From Diadophis punctatus similis (taxonomy: Eukaryota > Chordata > Lepidosauria > Squamata > Dipsadidae), in the NCBI GenBank assembly GCA_023053685.1, contig JALIGW010000021.1, positions 13,650,092-13,714,091 on the forward strand: a DNA stretch of 64,000 nucleotides. Direction: 5' to 3'. Below are positions 20,924-31,033 of the stretch, piece by piece (within the stretch, counting starts at the first letter, position 1; each line of letters begins with the position of its first letter). The position numbers and the translations under genes are program-made. The notes under the pieces were generated by a model. It had not been told where the DNA came from. It saw only the letters and a program-made list of their open reading frames with translations, and did no database searches.

Positions 20924-21140
20924 GTGATCCAGTGGTTAAAATGTAGTATTGCAGGCTGACTCTGCTCACTGCCATGAGTTCGATTCTCACCGGCTCCAGG
21001 TTGATTCAGCCTTCCATCCTTCCTAGATCAGTAAAATGAGGACCCAGATTGTTGGGGGTAAGACTTTGACTCGGTAAACCGTTTAGAGATGCTGTAAGGC
21101 ACTGTGAAGCAGTATATAAGTCTAATTGCTATTGCTATCT
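20924..21140 (+). mobile_element. Sauria-type tRNA-derived SINE
   Basis: A polymerase III A-box-like GTGATCCAGTGGTT is followed by a B-box GAGTTCGATTC, then CAGCCTTCCATCCTTCC, AAAATGAGGACCCAGATTG, and the tail GAAGCAGTATATAAGTCTA with GCTATTGCTAT. This is the organisation of squamate Sauria SINEs, whose tail is related to Bov-B LINEs. Confidence 0.9.
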
Positions 21141-21232
21141 GTATGTATGTATGTATGTATGTATGTATGTATGTATGTATGTATGTATGCATGCATGCAT
21201 GCATGTATGTATGTATGTAGTATGTATGTACT
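21141..21232 (+). repeat. GTAT microsatellite at SINE tail
   Basis: A run of TATG with four CATG variants, grown directly from the SINE 3' end. Confidence 0.95.
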
Positions 21233-21484
21233 GTGTTTCCCCAAAAATACGACATGTCCTGAAAATAAGGCCAAGCCTGATTTTTGGGGTGGACGTAAAT
21301 ATACGCCCTCCCCCGAAAATAAGCCCCAGGGAAGGGGTGGACGTGGCCAGCACAGGAGGCAGCCTTTCCCTTCCCCGGTCAGCTTATGGCAGCTGAGCCC
21401 CTTAATCACGATCTGCGAATCAGCTGAGCTGATCAGAAGCTGCCTCTCTGTTCTATCTCTCCCCAGTGTTCTTGGCGCTCGCAG
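21233..21484. mobile_element. Fragment of a TIR element (GTGTTTCCCC end)
   Basis: TACTGTGTTTCCCCAAAAAT, GAAAATAAGGCC and CCCGAAAATAAGCC resemble the left end of a known family of DNA transposons; the right end is missing. Confidence 0.45.
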
Positions 21485-21645
21485 GCTAATTCTTCCAACT
21501 GCCAAGAGTTCGATTCTCACTGGCTCAAAATTGACTCAGCCTTCTTCCATCCTTCCCAAGTCAGTAAAATGAGGACCCAGATTGTTGGGGCCAATAGGCT
21601 GTAAACTGCTTAGAGAAGCAGTATATAAGTCTAAGTGCTATTGCT
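21485..21645 (+). mobile_element. Sauria-type SINE, 5' truncated
   Basis: Begins at the B box (GAGTTCGATTCTCACTGG) and ends CAGTATATAAGTCTAAGTGC with GCTATTGCTAT. Confidence 0.85.
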
Positions 21646-22024
21646 ATGGCTCTCCATGAGCTGCAGCGGCTGTTATAAGATAGCCCTTCTTGAAGCTTAA
21701 GGTTTCAATTTTGGAAACACAAGCTCCCCATCTACAAAGACTCCAAAGAAGGAGAACTGTACAAAAGACCAGAGAATTAATAGTCTGCAGTCCACAGCAG
21801 CTGATGGAGTCTTGATCAAAATAGATGAACATCCGCAGCAATTAAAGGCCTGAATTTAAAATTGGACTTCTCCTTAAGACTTCCTTGATTCTCACATAAG
21901 CCACCTCCATATTTAATTCAGTCTACGATGGCTCTGATCCGTGTATTTAAATTTCCAATCTGTTCTTTCTTTGCGGGATAATATAGTATACCCAAAAATG
22001 ACAGGTTCTGAATTGAGAAGAATT
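21646..22024. other. Unassigned intron sequence
   Basis: Nothing recognised. Confidence 0.4.
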
Positions 22025-22725
22025 ATATATATATATAAGGATTTATATTCCTTGCAGTCATCTGGTCATTAGTATTCTTTCTGAGGGTCATTGAGGCCAC
22101 TGGGAGGTTTATCTGTTCATCTGTCCAAGTGGCCTCAATGACTCTCAAAGGGAGTCCTTGTCACAGTGTGAATATTGTCAGTTGTATGTCTATGCAGGGC
22201 CATGCACCCCTATCCTAATATTATGGTACATTCCAATAAGCAGAACACGTGATATGATGTTCTTTGCGCATGTGTACATTCCTAAACCACCATTAATTCT
22301 TCTTCTGACTTAGCTGTTGACCTGAACGGTCGTGTTTTCTTAGCAAAGATGTAATTACTCAGGATTTATTGTTTTTGTACTGAAATAAATATTTTCTATT
22401 AGACTTTTAATCTCGGTTTTGTTTCTAACTGTCTGAATTCCAAGAAAAGATCTAAATCGCCTCTATGAGATATCATTCTCACCCCAACAGTTCTAATGAC
22501 CAGATGACTGCAAGGAATATTCCTCACAGTCATCTGGTCATTAGGGCTCCCTTTGAGAGTCCTTCCATTCTCCACCCTTCAGGCAGAACTGAAGAAGCTT
22601 CTGGGATGAGGAGCGAAACGTCTTCAAGGGAAAAAAACCCCAAGAAAGTCCAGCTGTCTTTTGGAAAAAGCACCTTTGGGTCAACCATGACCTGGATGAC
22701 TGAGACTCTCCAGAGACATAAGAAG
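22025..22725. mobile_element. Palindromic Penelope-like element, interrupted by a solo LTR
   Basis: The left part carries TTCCTTGCAGTCATCTGGTC and GAGGCCACTGGGAGG...AAGTGGCCTC; the right part carries GACCAGATGACTGCAAGGAA, AACTGAAGAAGCTTCTGGGA, GAGCGAAACGTCTTCAAGG and ACCATGACCTGGATGACTGA. Left and right are complementary about a hairpin centre near 22100. A short extra inverted copy (ATTCCTCACAGTCATCTGG) lies at 22515-22545. Confidence 0.65.
22159..22489 (+). mobile_element. Solo LTR
   Basis: Starts TGTCACAGTGTG and ends CACCCCAACA, 331 bp, with AATAAA at 22384-22389. Flanks GTCCT (22154-22158) and GTTCT (22490-22494) form a 5-bp duplication with one difference; removal restores the palindrome. 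Confidence 0.65.
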
Positions 22726-22893
22726 GAAGTTTGAAAGTGACAAAAAAAAATCTCAAACGAAGACTTTGAACCTGCGTCCTCCTTCTGTCAGTCAACAGGG
22801 AACGAGAACCAATTGCTTTGGAAGACTAGCAGGTGGGGAATATGAAATGCAATCAGTAGAAAAATCATTTGCTTCAGAAGGATCTAAAATGCA

Positions 22894-23753
22894 TACCGTA
22901 TTTTTCGGAGTATAAGACGCACCTTTCTCCCCCTAAAAGTGGGTGAAAATTTAGGTGCGTCTTATAGACCAAATACGGGCGTTTTTGGCCTCCTGAACCC
23001 TCCGCGTGTCACGTTTTCACCCTCCCCGGCCCCCAGAAGCACTCTGCAGTGCTCCGCGAAAACGGGCCTGTTTTTGGGCTTCCAAGCCCTCCGTGTATCA
23101 CATTTTCACCCTCCCAGGCCCCCAGAAGCACTCTGCAGTGCTCTGCATGGCCCATTTTCACCATTTGAGGTCCAAAGCCCTCTGTGCATCGCATTTTCAC
23201 CCTCCCAGGCCCTTAGAAGCACTCTGCGGGCTAAAAATGGCCGTGTTTTTGGCAAAAACGGGCCATGCGGAGCACTGCAGAGTGCCTCTCGGGGGACTGG
23301 GAGGGCAAAAATCCAACTCGTGGAGCAGAGGTGGGATCCTACCTCTGATTGCCGGTGCGGTTAATCGCTGAGTTCGGCGCAGAGCCAAAGACTCTGCTCC
23401 CGTTCGCGGAATGGGAGCTTTCCCCGGGCGCTTTCCCCGCCCGCATGGATGCCGCCAATTGCGTTCTTTTGCCCTCTGCGCATGCAGAACGCTTTAGGCA
23501 TGCGCAGAAGGCAAAAGAACACAATTGGTGGCATCCATGCGGGCGGGGAAAGCGCCCGGGGAAAGCTCCCATTCCGCGAACGGGAGCAGAGTCTTCGGCT
23601 CTGCGCCAAACTCAGTGATTAACCGCACCGGCAATCAGAGGTAGGATCCCACCTCTGTCATGGAGGCCAAAAACTATTTTTTTCTTGTTTTCCTCCTGTA
23701 AATGTAGGTGCATCTTATAGTCCAGTGCGTCTTATAGTCTGAAAAATACGGTA
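22894..23753. mobile_element. TIR transposon (GTATTTTTCGGAG family), enlarged copy
   Basis: Left end TACCGTATTTTTCGGAGTAT and right end TGAAAAATACGGTA. The interior holds a GC-rich segment in which CCTCCGTGTATCACATTTTC and CAGAAGCACTCTGCAGTGCT occur three times in tandem (about 23000-23225). A foldback hAT element is inserted at 23326. Confidence 0.8.
23326..23657. mobile_element. Giant foldback hAT element, 332 bp near-perfect palindrome
   Basis: CAGAGGTGGGATCCTACCTC to CCACCTCTG. Both arms of about 160 bp (GGTGCGGTTAATCGCTGAG, TTTCCCCGGGCGCTTTCCCC, TTGCGTTCTTTTGCCCTCTG and complements) pair around a loop at about 23490. The duplication is TCGTGGAG/TCATGGAG, one difference in eight. Confidence 0.9.
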
Positions 23754-24045
23754 ATTTCAAGCAGGCATTGGATAAGAAAAAAAAAAACTGGATAAGTTCT
23801 GGGAGTCCCCTTGATGATGAGAAGCCTCGATGTATTTTTTTAAATCAAGTTGCCAGGAATGTAAATGAAAAGGGACGGTTGCATTGGCAAAGTATTCTTG
23901 AGAAAAAAGGGATCACATCCACTTAATTAAACAAAAGAAACGACCCTACTGTATTTTGGTAAAATGTTACATTAAGCCATTAAAATTCTGGGTGGAGATT
24001 AAATTAAAATTATTTAAAAATCAAACACCAATAAAATTTTGGAGG
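23754..24045. other. Unassigned intron sequence
   Basis: AT-rich; no feature recognised. Confidence 0.4.
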
Positions 24046-24663
24046 GAGGGAGATGCAAACTGGAACTAAGAAGGAATTTCCTGACAATTAGAACAATTAA
24101 CCAGTGGAACAACTTGCTTCCAGAAGTTGTGGGTGCTTCATCACTGGAGGTTTTGAAGAAGAGACTGGACAGCCATTTGTCTGGGATGGTATTTATAGTC
24201 TTTGACTTAGAACTGCTCATTTAGTGACCGTTTGAAGTTCCAACAGCATTGAAAAAAGTGATTTATTATGATCACTTTTCACATTTATGACCATTGCAGT
24301 ATCTTCATGGTCACGTGATCAGAATACAGACACTTGGCAACTGACTCATATTTATGACGGTTGCCATGTCCGGGGGTCACGTGACCCCCTTTTGCGACCT
24401 TCTGACAAGCAAAGCCAATGGGGAAGTCGGTTCGCTCAACAACTGTGTTACTAACTTAACCACTGCAATGATTCGCTTAACAACGGTGGCGACAAAAGTC
24501 ATAAAACGGGGCAAAACTCATTTAACGGTCTTGCTTAAAAACAGAAAGTTCGGGTACAATTGTAGTCGAACTTCGAGGGCTACCTGTATAAGGTCTCCTG
24601 CCTTAGGCAGGGGGCTGGACTAGAAGACCTCCAAGGTCCCTTCCATCGCTACGATTCTATTTC
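24046..24663 (+). mobile_element. CR1 LINE 3' end split by a MITE
   Basis: The left part ends GTCTGGGATGGTAT (24191) and the right part begins AAGGTCTCCTGCCTTAGGC (24590). Ends CCTTCCATCGCTACGATTCT. Confidence 0.88.
24192..24590 (+). mobile_element. Pogo-like MITE inserted in CR1
   Basis: ATAGTCTTTGACTTAGAACT to CGAGGGCTACCTGTATA with TA flanks; GGTCACGTGACCCCCTTTTG and TTAACAACGGTGGCGAC inside. The insertion at TA inside the LINE supports a Tc1/mariner-type target. Confidence 0.85.
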
Positions 24664-25229
24664 TATTTAACGGCCGATGTAAAAACTGCAAAATGGGATG
24701 TGAATGGAAGCACCGCATACGATGCTGCAGACAGAATCAAAGCGTGCGGGGTGCCGAAACGAAAACCCACCAAGTTTGCTGAAAACACCAACGCCCATCT
24801 CTCGCTGGCCTAACGCACAATATTTGTGGTCTGAGGCGACACTTCCGTCGCAGGCTTCCACTGTTACCAATCTGCGAAAGGACGTGTCATGAAGGGAGGC
24901 AGAAAGTTTTGACGGGTTGTTGCCTCCTCTCCGCTGAGTCTCGCACGCAAAGTGGCAAATTGGATTTCACACCTCCCTAACGTGTAAAAAAAAACCCTTC
25001 AAAAACGTTTAAGGAGAAGGAAATAATCGGGAATATTTCAAAACATACCGTCGAAGTACAGAAGGAGGCAATACGCATTTCCAGATCGTACCCAAACAGC
25101 GGCTATTGTCATACAACGCAAGGAAAGAGACACATTTCATTAAATAGGAGAACTTTTTTTTTTCAAATAACAAGCTCGCAGCGTTGTCGGTGTTTTGACA
25201 TCCGATGGAATCGCAAAGCGTTGCGTTAC
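24664..25229. other. ENOX1 intron flanking the exon at 25230, unassigned
   Basis: Mostly balanced, single-copy-looking sequence between a CR1 and the exon donor; no repeat recognised. Confidence 0.45.
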
Positions 25230-25463
25230 CTTTCAATTTTTCAGCCAGCAAAGTGGCCTCGTGTTCCGAATAATGCATTATGACGGGAGGCGAAGGGGGA
25301 CGTATCCGGTCTTCTTCCATTTTGCGACGGTGGCGTTCCTCTCTCGCCAACATCCTCTGCTTACACTCCCATTCGTAAAAGTCATCTCGGGCCTGAGCGA
25401 AATCAACGTGAAGGCGGCCGGAGTCCTTCTTATCGGTGCTGGATCCTAACCTCATGCGATAGC
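25230..25463 (-). CDS. ENOX1: ENOX1 coding exon (end of RRM and basic/acidic linker), phase 1-1
   Basis: The exon encodes 78 residues: GYRMRLGSSTDKKDSG, the last RRM strand RLHVDFAQARDD, FYEWECKQRMLAREERHRR, the proline motif RPPSPPVIMHYSEHEA and LLAEKLK. The acceptor is TTGTTTTCAG before 25463 and the donor is G followed by GTAACG at 25229. The block is highly basic (RMLAREERHRRK) and begins the helical region that continues in the next exon. The length of 234 is a multiple of three. Downstream of the donor the frame runs into non-homologous codons and stops, confirming the exon end. Confidence 0.95.
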
Positions 25464-25573
25464 CTGAAAACAACAAACCAAGAAACACAACAGCTTCTGT
25501 GAAGGTGTTGTTCTAATCAGGTTGTTTTTTCTTATTCCATAAGTTATCCAGTTGGTGAATAGATGATGTACAC

Positions 25574-25977
25574 CAGGGGTGTCAAACTCAAGGTCTGCGG
25601 GCCAGATCTGCCCCACAGGGTGCTTAGATCTGGCCCGCAGGCCCACCCTGGAAACAGCGAAGGACTGGCTCACAGTGCCTCTGCTAGGGAAAATGGAGCT
25701 CCAGAGGGCCACGCACGGCACTCCCGGGCTCCATTTTCGGCCACGATGGCCTCCTGCAGTTCTCTGCCAGTGAAAACAGAGCTCAGCAGGGCCGTGCGGC
25801 CCTCCCAGACTCTCTTTTCACTGACAGAGGGCTGCAGGAGGCCTTTATGGCTAAAAACGGAGTTCCGATGAGTGACGTTGAGCTGTCCATGCCCCTCCCG
25901 TCCACCACCACCCCGGCCCCACAAGGTCAAACACAAACCTGATGCGGCCCTCACTGAAATCGAGTTTGACAACCCTG
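25574..25977. mobile_element. hAT element (CAGGGGTGTCAAACTC family)
   Basis: Ends CAGGGGTGTCAAACTCAAGG and CGAGTTTGACAACCCTG; perfect 8-bp duplication ATGTACAC at 25566-25573 and 25978-25985. It lies about 110 bp upstream (in the transcript) of the exon acceptor at 25463. Confidence 0.9.
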
Positions 25978-26041
25978 ATGTACACCGTCTGTTTCAACGA
26001 AGCATGATTGGACACGTGTCCCTAGACCTGTCTTCTAAAAA

Positions 26042-26555
26042 TATATAGGTAGTTCTTGACTTACCACCATTTGCTTAGTGACCATTTGAAATTAGAACTG
26101 AAAAAGTGACTTATGACGGTGTTTCGCACTTAGGACCGTTGCAGCATCCCCGTGGTCACGTGATCAAAATTCTCACGCTTGGCAACTGGCATGTATTTAT
26201 GATGGTTGCAGCATCCCTGGGTCACGTGATCACCACGATTATGATCACGATTGATCGCTTGTTGCTTGTATGTGCACTGAGAGCTTATGCACCGGAGACA
26301 AATTCTTTGTGTGTCCAAACACACTCGGGCAATAAAGAATTCCATTCTATTCTATTCTTTTGCATCCTTCTGGCAAGCCAAATCCATGGGGAAGCCAGAT
26401 TCACTTAACAACCGTGTTACTATCTGCAGGGATTCAGTTAACAACTCTGGCAAGAAAGGTTGTATAATGGGGAAGGGATTCACTTAACAACTGCCTTGCT
26501 TAGCAATGGGAATTTGGGTTCAATTGTGATCATAGGTCAAGAATTATTTGTCTGT
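26042..26555 (+). mobile_element. Pogo-like MITE carrying a Snake1 LINE tail
   Basis: Ends ATAGGTAGTTCTTGACTTAC and ATAGGTCAAGAATTATTTG. At about 26228-26362 the MITE contains TTGCTTGTATGTGCACTGAG, CACCGGAGACAAATTCTTTG, GGGCAATAAAGAATTCC and four ATTCT units, the 3' end of a Snake1-type LINE. Confidence 0.8.
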
Positions 26556-26872
26556 CTTTTCAGTTGACCTCTAAGAAAAAAACAATTTCAGTGTCTTAGA
26601 TTGAACTTCACAAAGTTTGATGACGTGCTAAGAAAACGCTATGGTAATTCAATACTTAAGTACGGAAATGTGAAATCTGGACATTTGGAAAAGTGTAAAT
26701 ATGATATCTCTCGGCTGTCGCTTTATGATAAAAACACAACAAGACCAGATTTTGCATCTTGACGTGTGCAAAAAATAGATTTCCATAATCATGGAAATTA
26801 TGTCCTATATATAGTTCATCCAGATTTATTCATTCTTTTTTCATTCATTTTCCTTAATAGACTAGTCTTGAA
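26556..26872. other. Unassigned intron sequence
   Basis: AT-rich; nothing recognised. Confidence 0.4.
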
Positions 26873-27582
26873 TAGAGAGACAGACAGAGAGAGAGAGAGA
26901 ATGAGAATGAGAGAGAGACATAGAAACAGAGACAGAGAGAGAAAGGAGAATGAGAGAGAGACAGTGGAGAGAGAGGGAGGGAGGGAGAGAGGGAGGGAGA
27001 ACGAGAATGAGAGAGAGACAAAGAAACAGAGAGAGAGAGAGAAAGAGAAAGAGAGAACGAGAGAGAGAGAGTGGACAGAGAGACAGAGAGAAAGAATGAG
27101 AATGAGAAAGAGAGACAGAGATAGAGAGAGAACAAGAGAGAACGAGAATGAGAGAGACAGAGAAACAGAGACAGAGAGAGAAAGGAGAATGAGAGAGAGA
27201 GTGGAGAGAGAGAGGGAGGGAGGGAGAGAGAGAGAGAGGGAGAATGAGAATGAGAGAGAGACAAAGAAACAGAGACAGAGAGAGAGAGAAAGAGAGAGAG
27301 AGAACGAGAGAGAGAATGGAGAGAGAGAGACAGAGAGAGAACGAGAATGAGAGAGAGACAGAGAAACAGAGACAGAGAGAGAAAGGAGAATGAGAGAGAG
27401 AGAGTGGAGAGAGAGGGAGGGAGGGAGGGAGAGAGAGAGAGAGAGAGATTGAGAATGAGAGAGAGACAAAGAAACAGAGACAGAGAGAGAGAGAACGAGA
27501 GAGAGAGTGGAGAGAGAGAGACAGAGAGAGAACGAGAATGAGAGAGAGAGACAGAGAAACTGAGACACAGAGAGAAAGAGTC
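26873..27582. repeat. Long GA-rich microsatellite (GAGA with ATGAGA, GGGAGG, CAGAGA variants)
   Basis: About 710 bp of purines with blocks repeating every 150-180 bp (AGACAGAGAAACAGAGACAG, GAAAGGAGAATGAGAGAGAG, GGGAGGGAGGGA). Long open frames on both strands are artefacts. Confidence 0.95.
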
Positions 27583-28016
27583 CAGCCGGCTGGAAGATGA
27601 ATAGTTGTCTGCCACCTCTATTCATCTCCGCCCCCTGCCTTTTATTCCCAGAGCTAGGGTGGGGCTTCGCTAGCAGCGGTGGCTCTTCCGTCCCAAGGAC
27701 CGGCCCATAGATTTCCACTGCTCTCCTCTCCTCTGCCTTCTGCACATCCGCATGTCAGGCACTGGACCCAGCTGTTCCTCTTCTTCTTCATCAGCCACCT
27801 CCAGACCTGGGGGCTGTTGACTCTCCATCTGAGGGCTGACTGATGGCCCAGGCTCTGTCTCTGCCTCTGTCTCTCTCTCTCTGCCAGCTCCATTCCCTCT
27901 TCCCCCTCGGAGCTCTCAGGTTGCCTTGATGCTGACCCTGACTCCCATGCCTCCTCCTCCTCCTCTGAGTCTGCTGCTGGAGGGGCCGGCGGCCGACAGG
28001 CCACAACACAAGTACA
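27583..28016 (-). mobile_element. Probable LTR, boundaries unclear
   Basis: On the minus strand it begins TGTTGTGGCCTGTCGGCC (28016), like the LTR at 12144-12717, and has a TATA-like GGAATAAAAGG at about 27640. The far end runs into the GA array, so no duplication could be confirmed. Confidence 0.45.
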
Positions 28017-28073
28017 TAAAACAGATGGGGAAGAACACACTCCCTCCAGCCCTGTTAACACAACCTGTGAAGT

Positions 28074-28612
28074 ACAAGTAGACCTCAACTTCCAACAGTC
28101 CGTTTAGTGACCTTTCAAAGTTACAATGGCACTGAAAAAAAGGGACTTTTGCACATTTATGACAGTTGCAGCATCCTTGGGGGTGTCACGTGATCAAAAA
28201 TTGTATGCTTGGCAACTGGCATGTACTTTGCAACCGGCAGGTATGGTTGCAGCATCCCGAGGTCATGCGACCACCATGATTATAATTGTGATTTATTGCT
28301 TGTTACTTGTATGCACACTGAGCACTTATGCACCGGAGAGAAATTCCTTGTGACCCTGGATTGTATTTATGACGGCTGCGGTGTCCCCGGGTCACGTGAT
28401 CCCCTTTTGCGACCGTCCGAAAAACAAAAGTCCATGGGGAAGAAAGATTCACTGAACAACCGGGTTACTAATTTAACAACTGCCATGATTCACTTAACAA
28501 CGGTGGCAGGAAAGGTCATAAAATAGGCCAAAGCTCATTTAACAACTATCTCGCTTAGCAACATAAAAATTGGGGCTCAATTCTGGTCATAAGTCGAGGA
28601 TTACCTGTATAC
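28074..28612 (+). mobile_element. Pogo-like MITE carrying a Snake1 LINE fragment
   Basis: Ends ACAAGTAGACCTCAACTTCC and AAGTCGAGGATTACCTGTAT. At about 28272-28350 it carries TTGCTTGTTACTTGTATGCA, TATGCACCGGAGAGAAATTC, the same LINE 3' segment at the same internal point as the copy at 26042, but without the ATTCT tail. Confidence 0.8.
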
Positions 28613-29177
28613 AGGATTAGCGCTAGTGCGACCTTCCTAGGATTGGTTTAACTTATCCTGACATGTGTGTTGTCCTTTTGTGTAAGCTGCAAGTGACACC
28701 CAGACTGTAGCCCTTGTGTATCAGCACAACTGTAAGTGCAGTAAATTATATCTTCTCTCTCTCTTTTTTTAATGTCTCTTGCCTATTATAAGCCTAGGAA
28801 ATTACCCTCTCTCTTTGCCATTTCAGAGCATTTTATGTTTGCAAATGTAATAAAGATCATCGCGGAAACACAATAACTCAGCGCAATTAAAACAAGCCGG
28901 CTTCATGGCTGACAGCAGCCCTTCTGCCAACCTAAGAAGATAGTCAGGCCTTCGATTCCGCTCGTAAAATGTCATCAAAATCCAGCTTGAGAGGATGCGG
29001 AAGCCATTTTCCTTTCTTTGCTTGGTTGAAGTCATTGGCAGGGAGGCTTCGCTCATACGGAGGGCGGCAATTCCTTCTTTCTAGCTGAAAAATTCTGTGG
29101 GCTCCATGGACATGTGGAATGGATTGAGTGGTAGGAGAGAGATATAATTTCATATTTTCTGTGTTAGCCTCTTAGAA
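28613..29177. other. Unassigned, possibly conserved intron sequence
   Basis: 28780-29150 is single-copy in the window and without simple repeats; candidate conserved non-coding sequence. No exon seen. Confidence 0.4.
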
Positions 29178-29659
29178 CAGGGGTGTCAAACTCAAGGCCC
29201 GCGGGCCAAATCCGGGCTGTGATGTAGTCAGATCTGGCCTGCAGGGCAGTGGTAGGTTCTGAATTACTTTGCCACCGGTTTGCGCGTGCGCGCAAGCACG
29301 CTTCTGCGCATGTGCAGAAGTGTCCCGGGCAGGTGGGCGGAGCGTCCTGGGTGGGTGGGCGGAGCCTCCCACCACTGCCGCTACCAGTTCTAAGAACCGT
29401 TCTGAACCGTGAGCAACCCACCACTGAAGCGGAACTGTCCTTGTCTACCCAGTGTGAAGAGGAAAGATTGGGCCAGCGTGGCTTCGGCCTAGTCTACCCA
29501 ATGTGAAGAGGAAACATGCCAGCAGTTTGGGGAGTGGCGTCAAGCTGGCCACGCCCACCCAGTTGGCCACACCCACCCAGTCGGTCACGCCCACCTGGCC
29601 CCCTGAGGTCAACCACAACCCTGATGCGGCCCTCAATGAAATTGAGTTTGACACCCCTG
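29178..29659. mobile_element. hAT element (CAGGGGTGTCAAACTC family) with nested hAT
   Basis: Ends CAGGGGTGTCAAACTCAAGG and GAGTTTGACACCCCTG; perfect 8-bp duplication TCTTAGAA at 29170-29177 and 29660-29667. A second hAT element lies inside at 29247-29426. GGTCACGCCCACC-type short repeats follow at 29540-29600. Confidence 0.9.
29247..29426. mobile_element. hAT non-autonomous element (CAGNGGTGGG family), nested
   Basis: Ends CAGTGGTAGGTTCTG and GAGCAACCCACCACTG. No clear 8-bp duplication is left. Contains GCGCGTGCGCGCAAGC and GCTTCTGCGCATGTGCAGAA. Confidence 0.7.
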
Positions 29660-29671
29660 TCTTAGAAGATA

Positions 29672-29920
29672 AAACAGAATAGAATATCCTTTATTGGCCA
29701 AGTGTGATTGGACACACAAGGAGTTTATCTCAGGTGCAGAAGCTCTCAAAGAACAAAGTGATATAATCATAAGATACCAAGAGGAGAAAAGTCATAGGAA
29801 ATTGAGAAGGATAATAGTAATACGGCCCTACTACACGGGTAAATAACCTTAGACATAAGACAGGTGTTTAGCAGAGTGATAGCATGGGGGGTTAAATTAT
29901 CTTTGTGTAGAATTATTTCG
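29672..29920 (-). mobile_element. Snake1-type LINE 3' end
   Basis: On the minus strand it ends ACACTTGGCCAATAAAGGAT with a short ATTCT tail, the same terminus as 12718-13005. It starts immediately beside the duplication of the preceding hAT element. Confidence 0.75.
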
Positions 29921-29997
29921 GCACGCAGCAAAGAAAGCTCAGTTCCGATCCAGTTCTACAGAAAAATGATTGAGTCTGTCATTTGTACCTCAATACA

Positions 29998-30377
29998 GGA
30001 CATCCTTGACTTACAACCACCATTGAGCCCAACCGTTGCTAAACAAGACATTTCTTATGCGAATTTTGCCCGACTTTTACAACGATCCCTGCCACCGTTG
30101 TTAAGTGAATCACCACAGTTTTTTTAAAATTAGTGACAGGGTTGTTAAGCGAATCTGGCTTTCCCCCTTGACTTTGTCGGTCGCAAAAAGTTGATCACAT
30201 GACACACACCCCAGGGCGCTGAAACTGTCATAAATACGAGTCAGTTGCCAGGCGTCTGAATTTTGAACACGTGACCATGGGGCTGCTGCAACGGTCATGT
30301 GAAAAACGGTCGTAAGTCAATTTTTTAAAAAACTTTTGAATGGTCACTAAATGAACAGTTGTAAGTCAAGGACTACA
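29998..30377 (-). mobile_element. Pogo-like MITE, full length
   Basis: ACAGGACATCCTTGACTTAC and GTAAGTCAAGGACTAC ends; interior in the opposite sense to the copy at 5104 (TTGTTAAGTGAATCACCACA, GGTCACTAAATGAACAG). Confidence 0.85.
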
Positions 30378-30438
30378 AATCACCAAGTTAGAGATTTCTA
30401 CTCAATAGTTAAAAGGAAGCAACATATGACATCAAAAT

Positions 30439-30561
30439 CAGCGGTGGGTGGCTCCCACCGCCCCACCCAGGACGCTTCTGCGCATGCGCAGAAGCATTGC
30501 ACACACGCGCAAGCAAGCATGCGCGCGAATCGGTAGCAACGGGTTTTAGAACCCACTACTG
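30439..30561. mobile_element. hAT non-autonomous element, 123 bp
   Basis: Ends CAGCGGTGGGTGGCTCC and AACCCACTACTG; perfect duplication ATCAAAAT at 30431-30438 and 30562-30569. It lies 220 bp beyond the donor of the ENOX1 RRM exon. Confidence 0.9.
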
Positions 30562-30781
30562 ATCAAAATGTGCAAAATGCAGAGAAGGTGCTACAAAACT
30601 CTCGGTGGACGCAAAGAAAGAACTGAGATTATGAGCTTGCAAATCCTTCTCCAAGGTCGAGAGAGAAAGCTCTCTCATATACTGTAGATATATAGATATA
30701 TAGGTAATAGAAAAGAGAATATCACACACAATACAAATGAGAGGCCAAGGAGGAGGACTTGTGGAAAAAGGAGATAAATAC

Positions 30782-30988
30782 CAGAAAGGTAAATGGCTTT
30801 ATCAACCATGAATTCTTCTGAAAAACGGATATGACAAAAGTTCTTCTTGCTTTTTCGAATGGCGGTGATGTCCCCACACTGTTCAAAGACTTCCTGAATT
30901 ATTTCCTCTGTGGCGTTTTCGGGTAATCCTCCGACAAAGACAGTTTTGCATCCCGGCGGTCTCTCTCTGGTTGAAGGGGGTGGAAGAT
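30782..30988 (-). CDS. ENOX1: ENOX1 coding exon (RRM-like domain), phase 1-1
   Basis: The exon encodes 69 residues: LPPPSTRERPPGCK, then the RRM beta-1 motif TVFVGGLPEN (RNP2-like), helix NATEEIIQEVFEQCG, beta-2 DITAIRKSKK and the RNP1-like KKNFCHIRF, ending in VDKAIYLSG. In ENOX1 this fold lies at roughly residues 126-195; its role in the oxidase is unclear. The acceptor is TTTTGTCTTAG at 30999-30989, with a good branch-point match (CTAAT) 27 bases upstream. The donor is G followed by GTATTTAT, weaker than the neighbours because +4/+5 are TT. A hAT transposon lies just upstream of the branch point (31034-31279). Confidence 0.95.
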
Positions 30989-31013
30989 CTAAGACAAAAC
31001 GGAAGATCACACA

Positions 31014-31021
31014 GATTAGTG
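31014..31021 (-). promoter_or_regulatory. ENOX1: Predicted branch point for the ENOX1 RRM exon
   Basis: On the minus strand the sequence CCACTAATCTG contains CTAAT, matching the vertebrate yUnAy branch-point pattern. The candidate branch A is at 31016, 27 bases before the AG at 30990-30989, inside the usual 18-40 base range. This is a motif prediction only. The target duplication of a hAT element begins at 31026. Confidence 0.5.
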
Positions 31022-31033
31022 GAGAATCCAGAA

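Noticed and set aside
20924..21140. tRNA gene
   Set aside because: A- and B-box-like text belongs to a tRNA-derived SINE; no cloverleaf or acceptor stem is formed.
23349..23618. Overlapping mirrored frames in the foldback elements (also 49924-50313)
   Set aside because: The near-identical frames on both strands arise from the palindrome and encode nothing known.
26816..27745. Long arginine/glutamate and serine/leucine frames (309 and 194 codons)
   Set aside because: Translation of the GAGA microsatellite.
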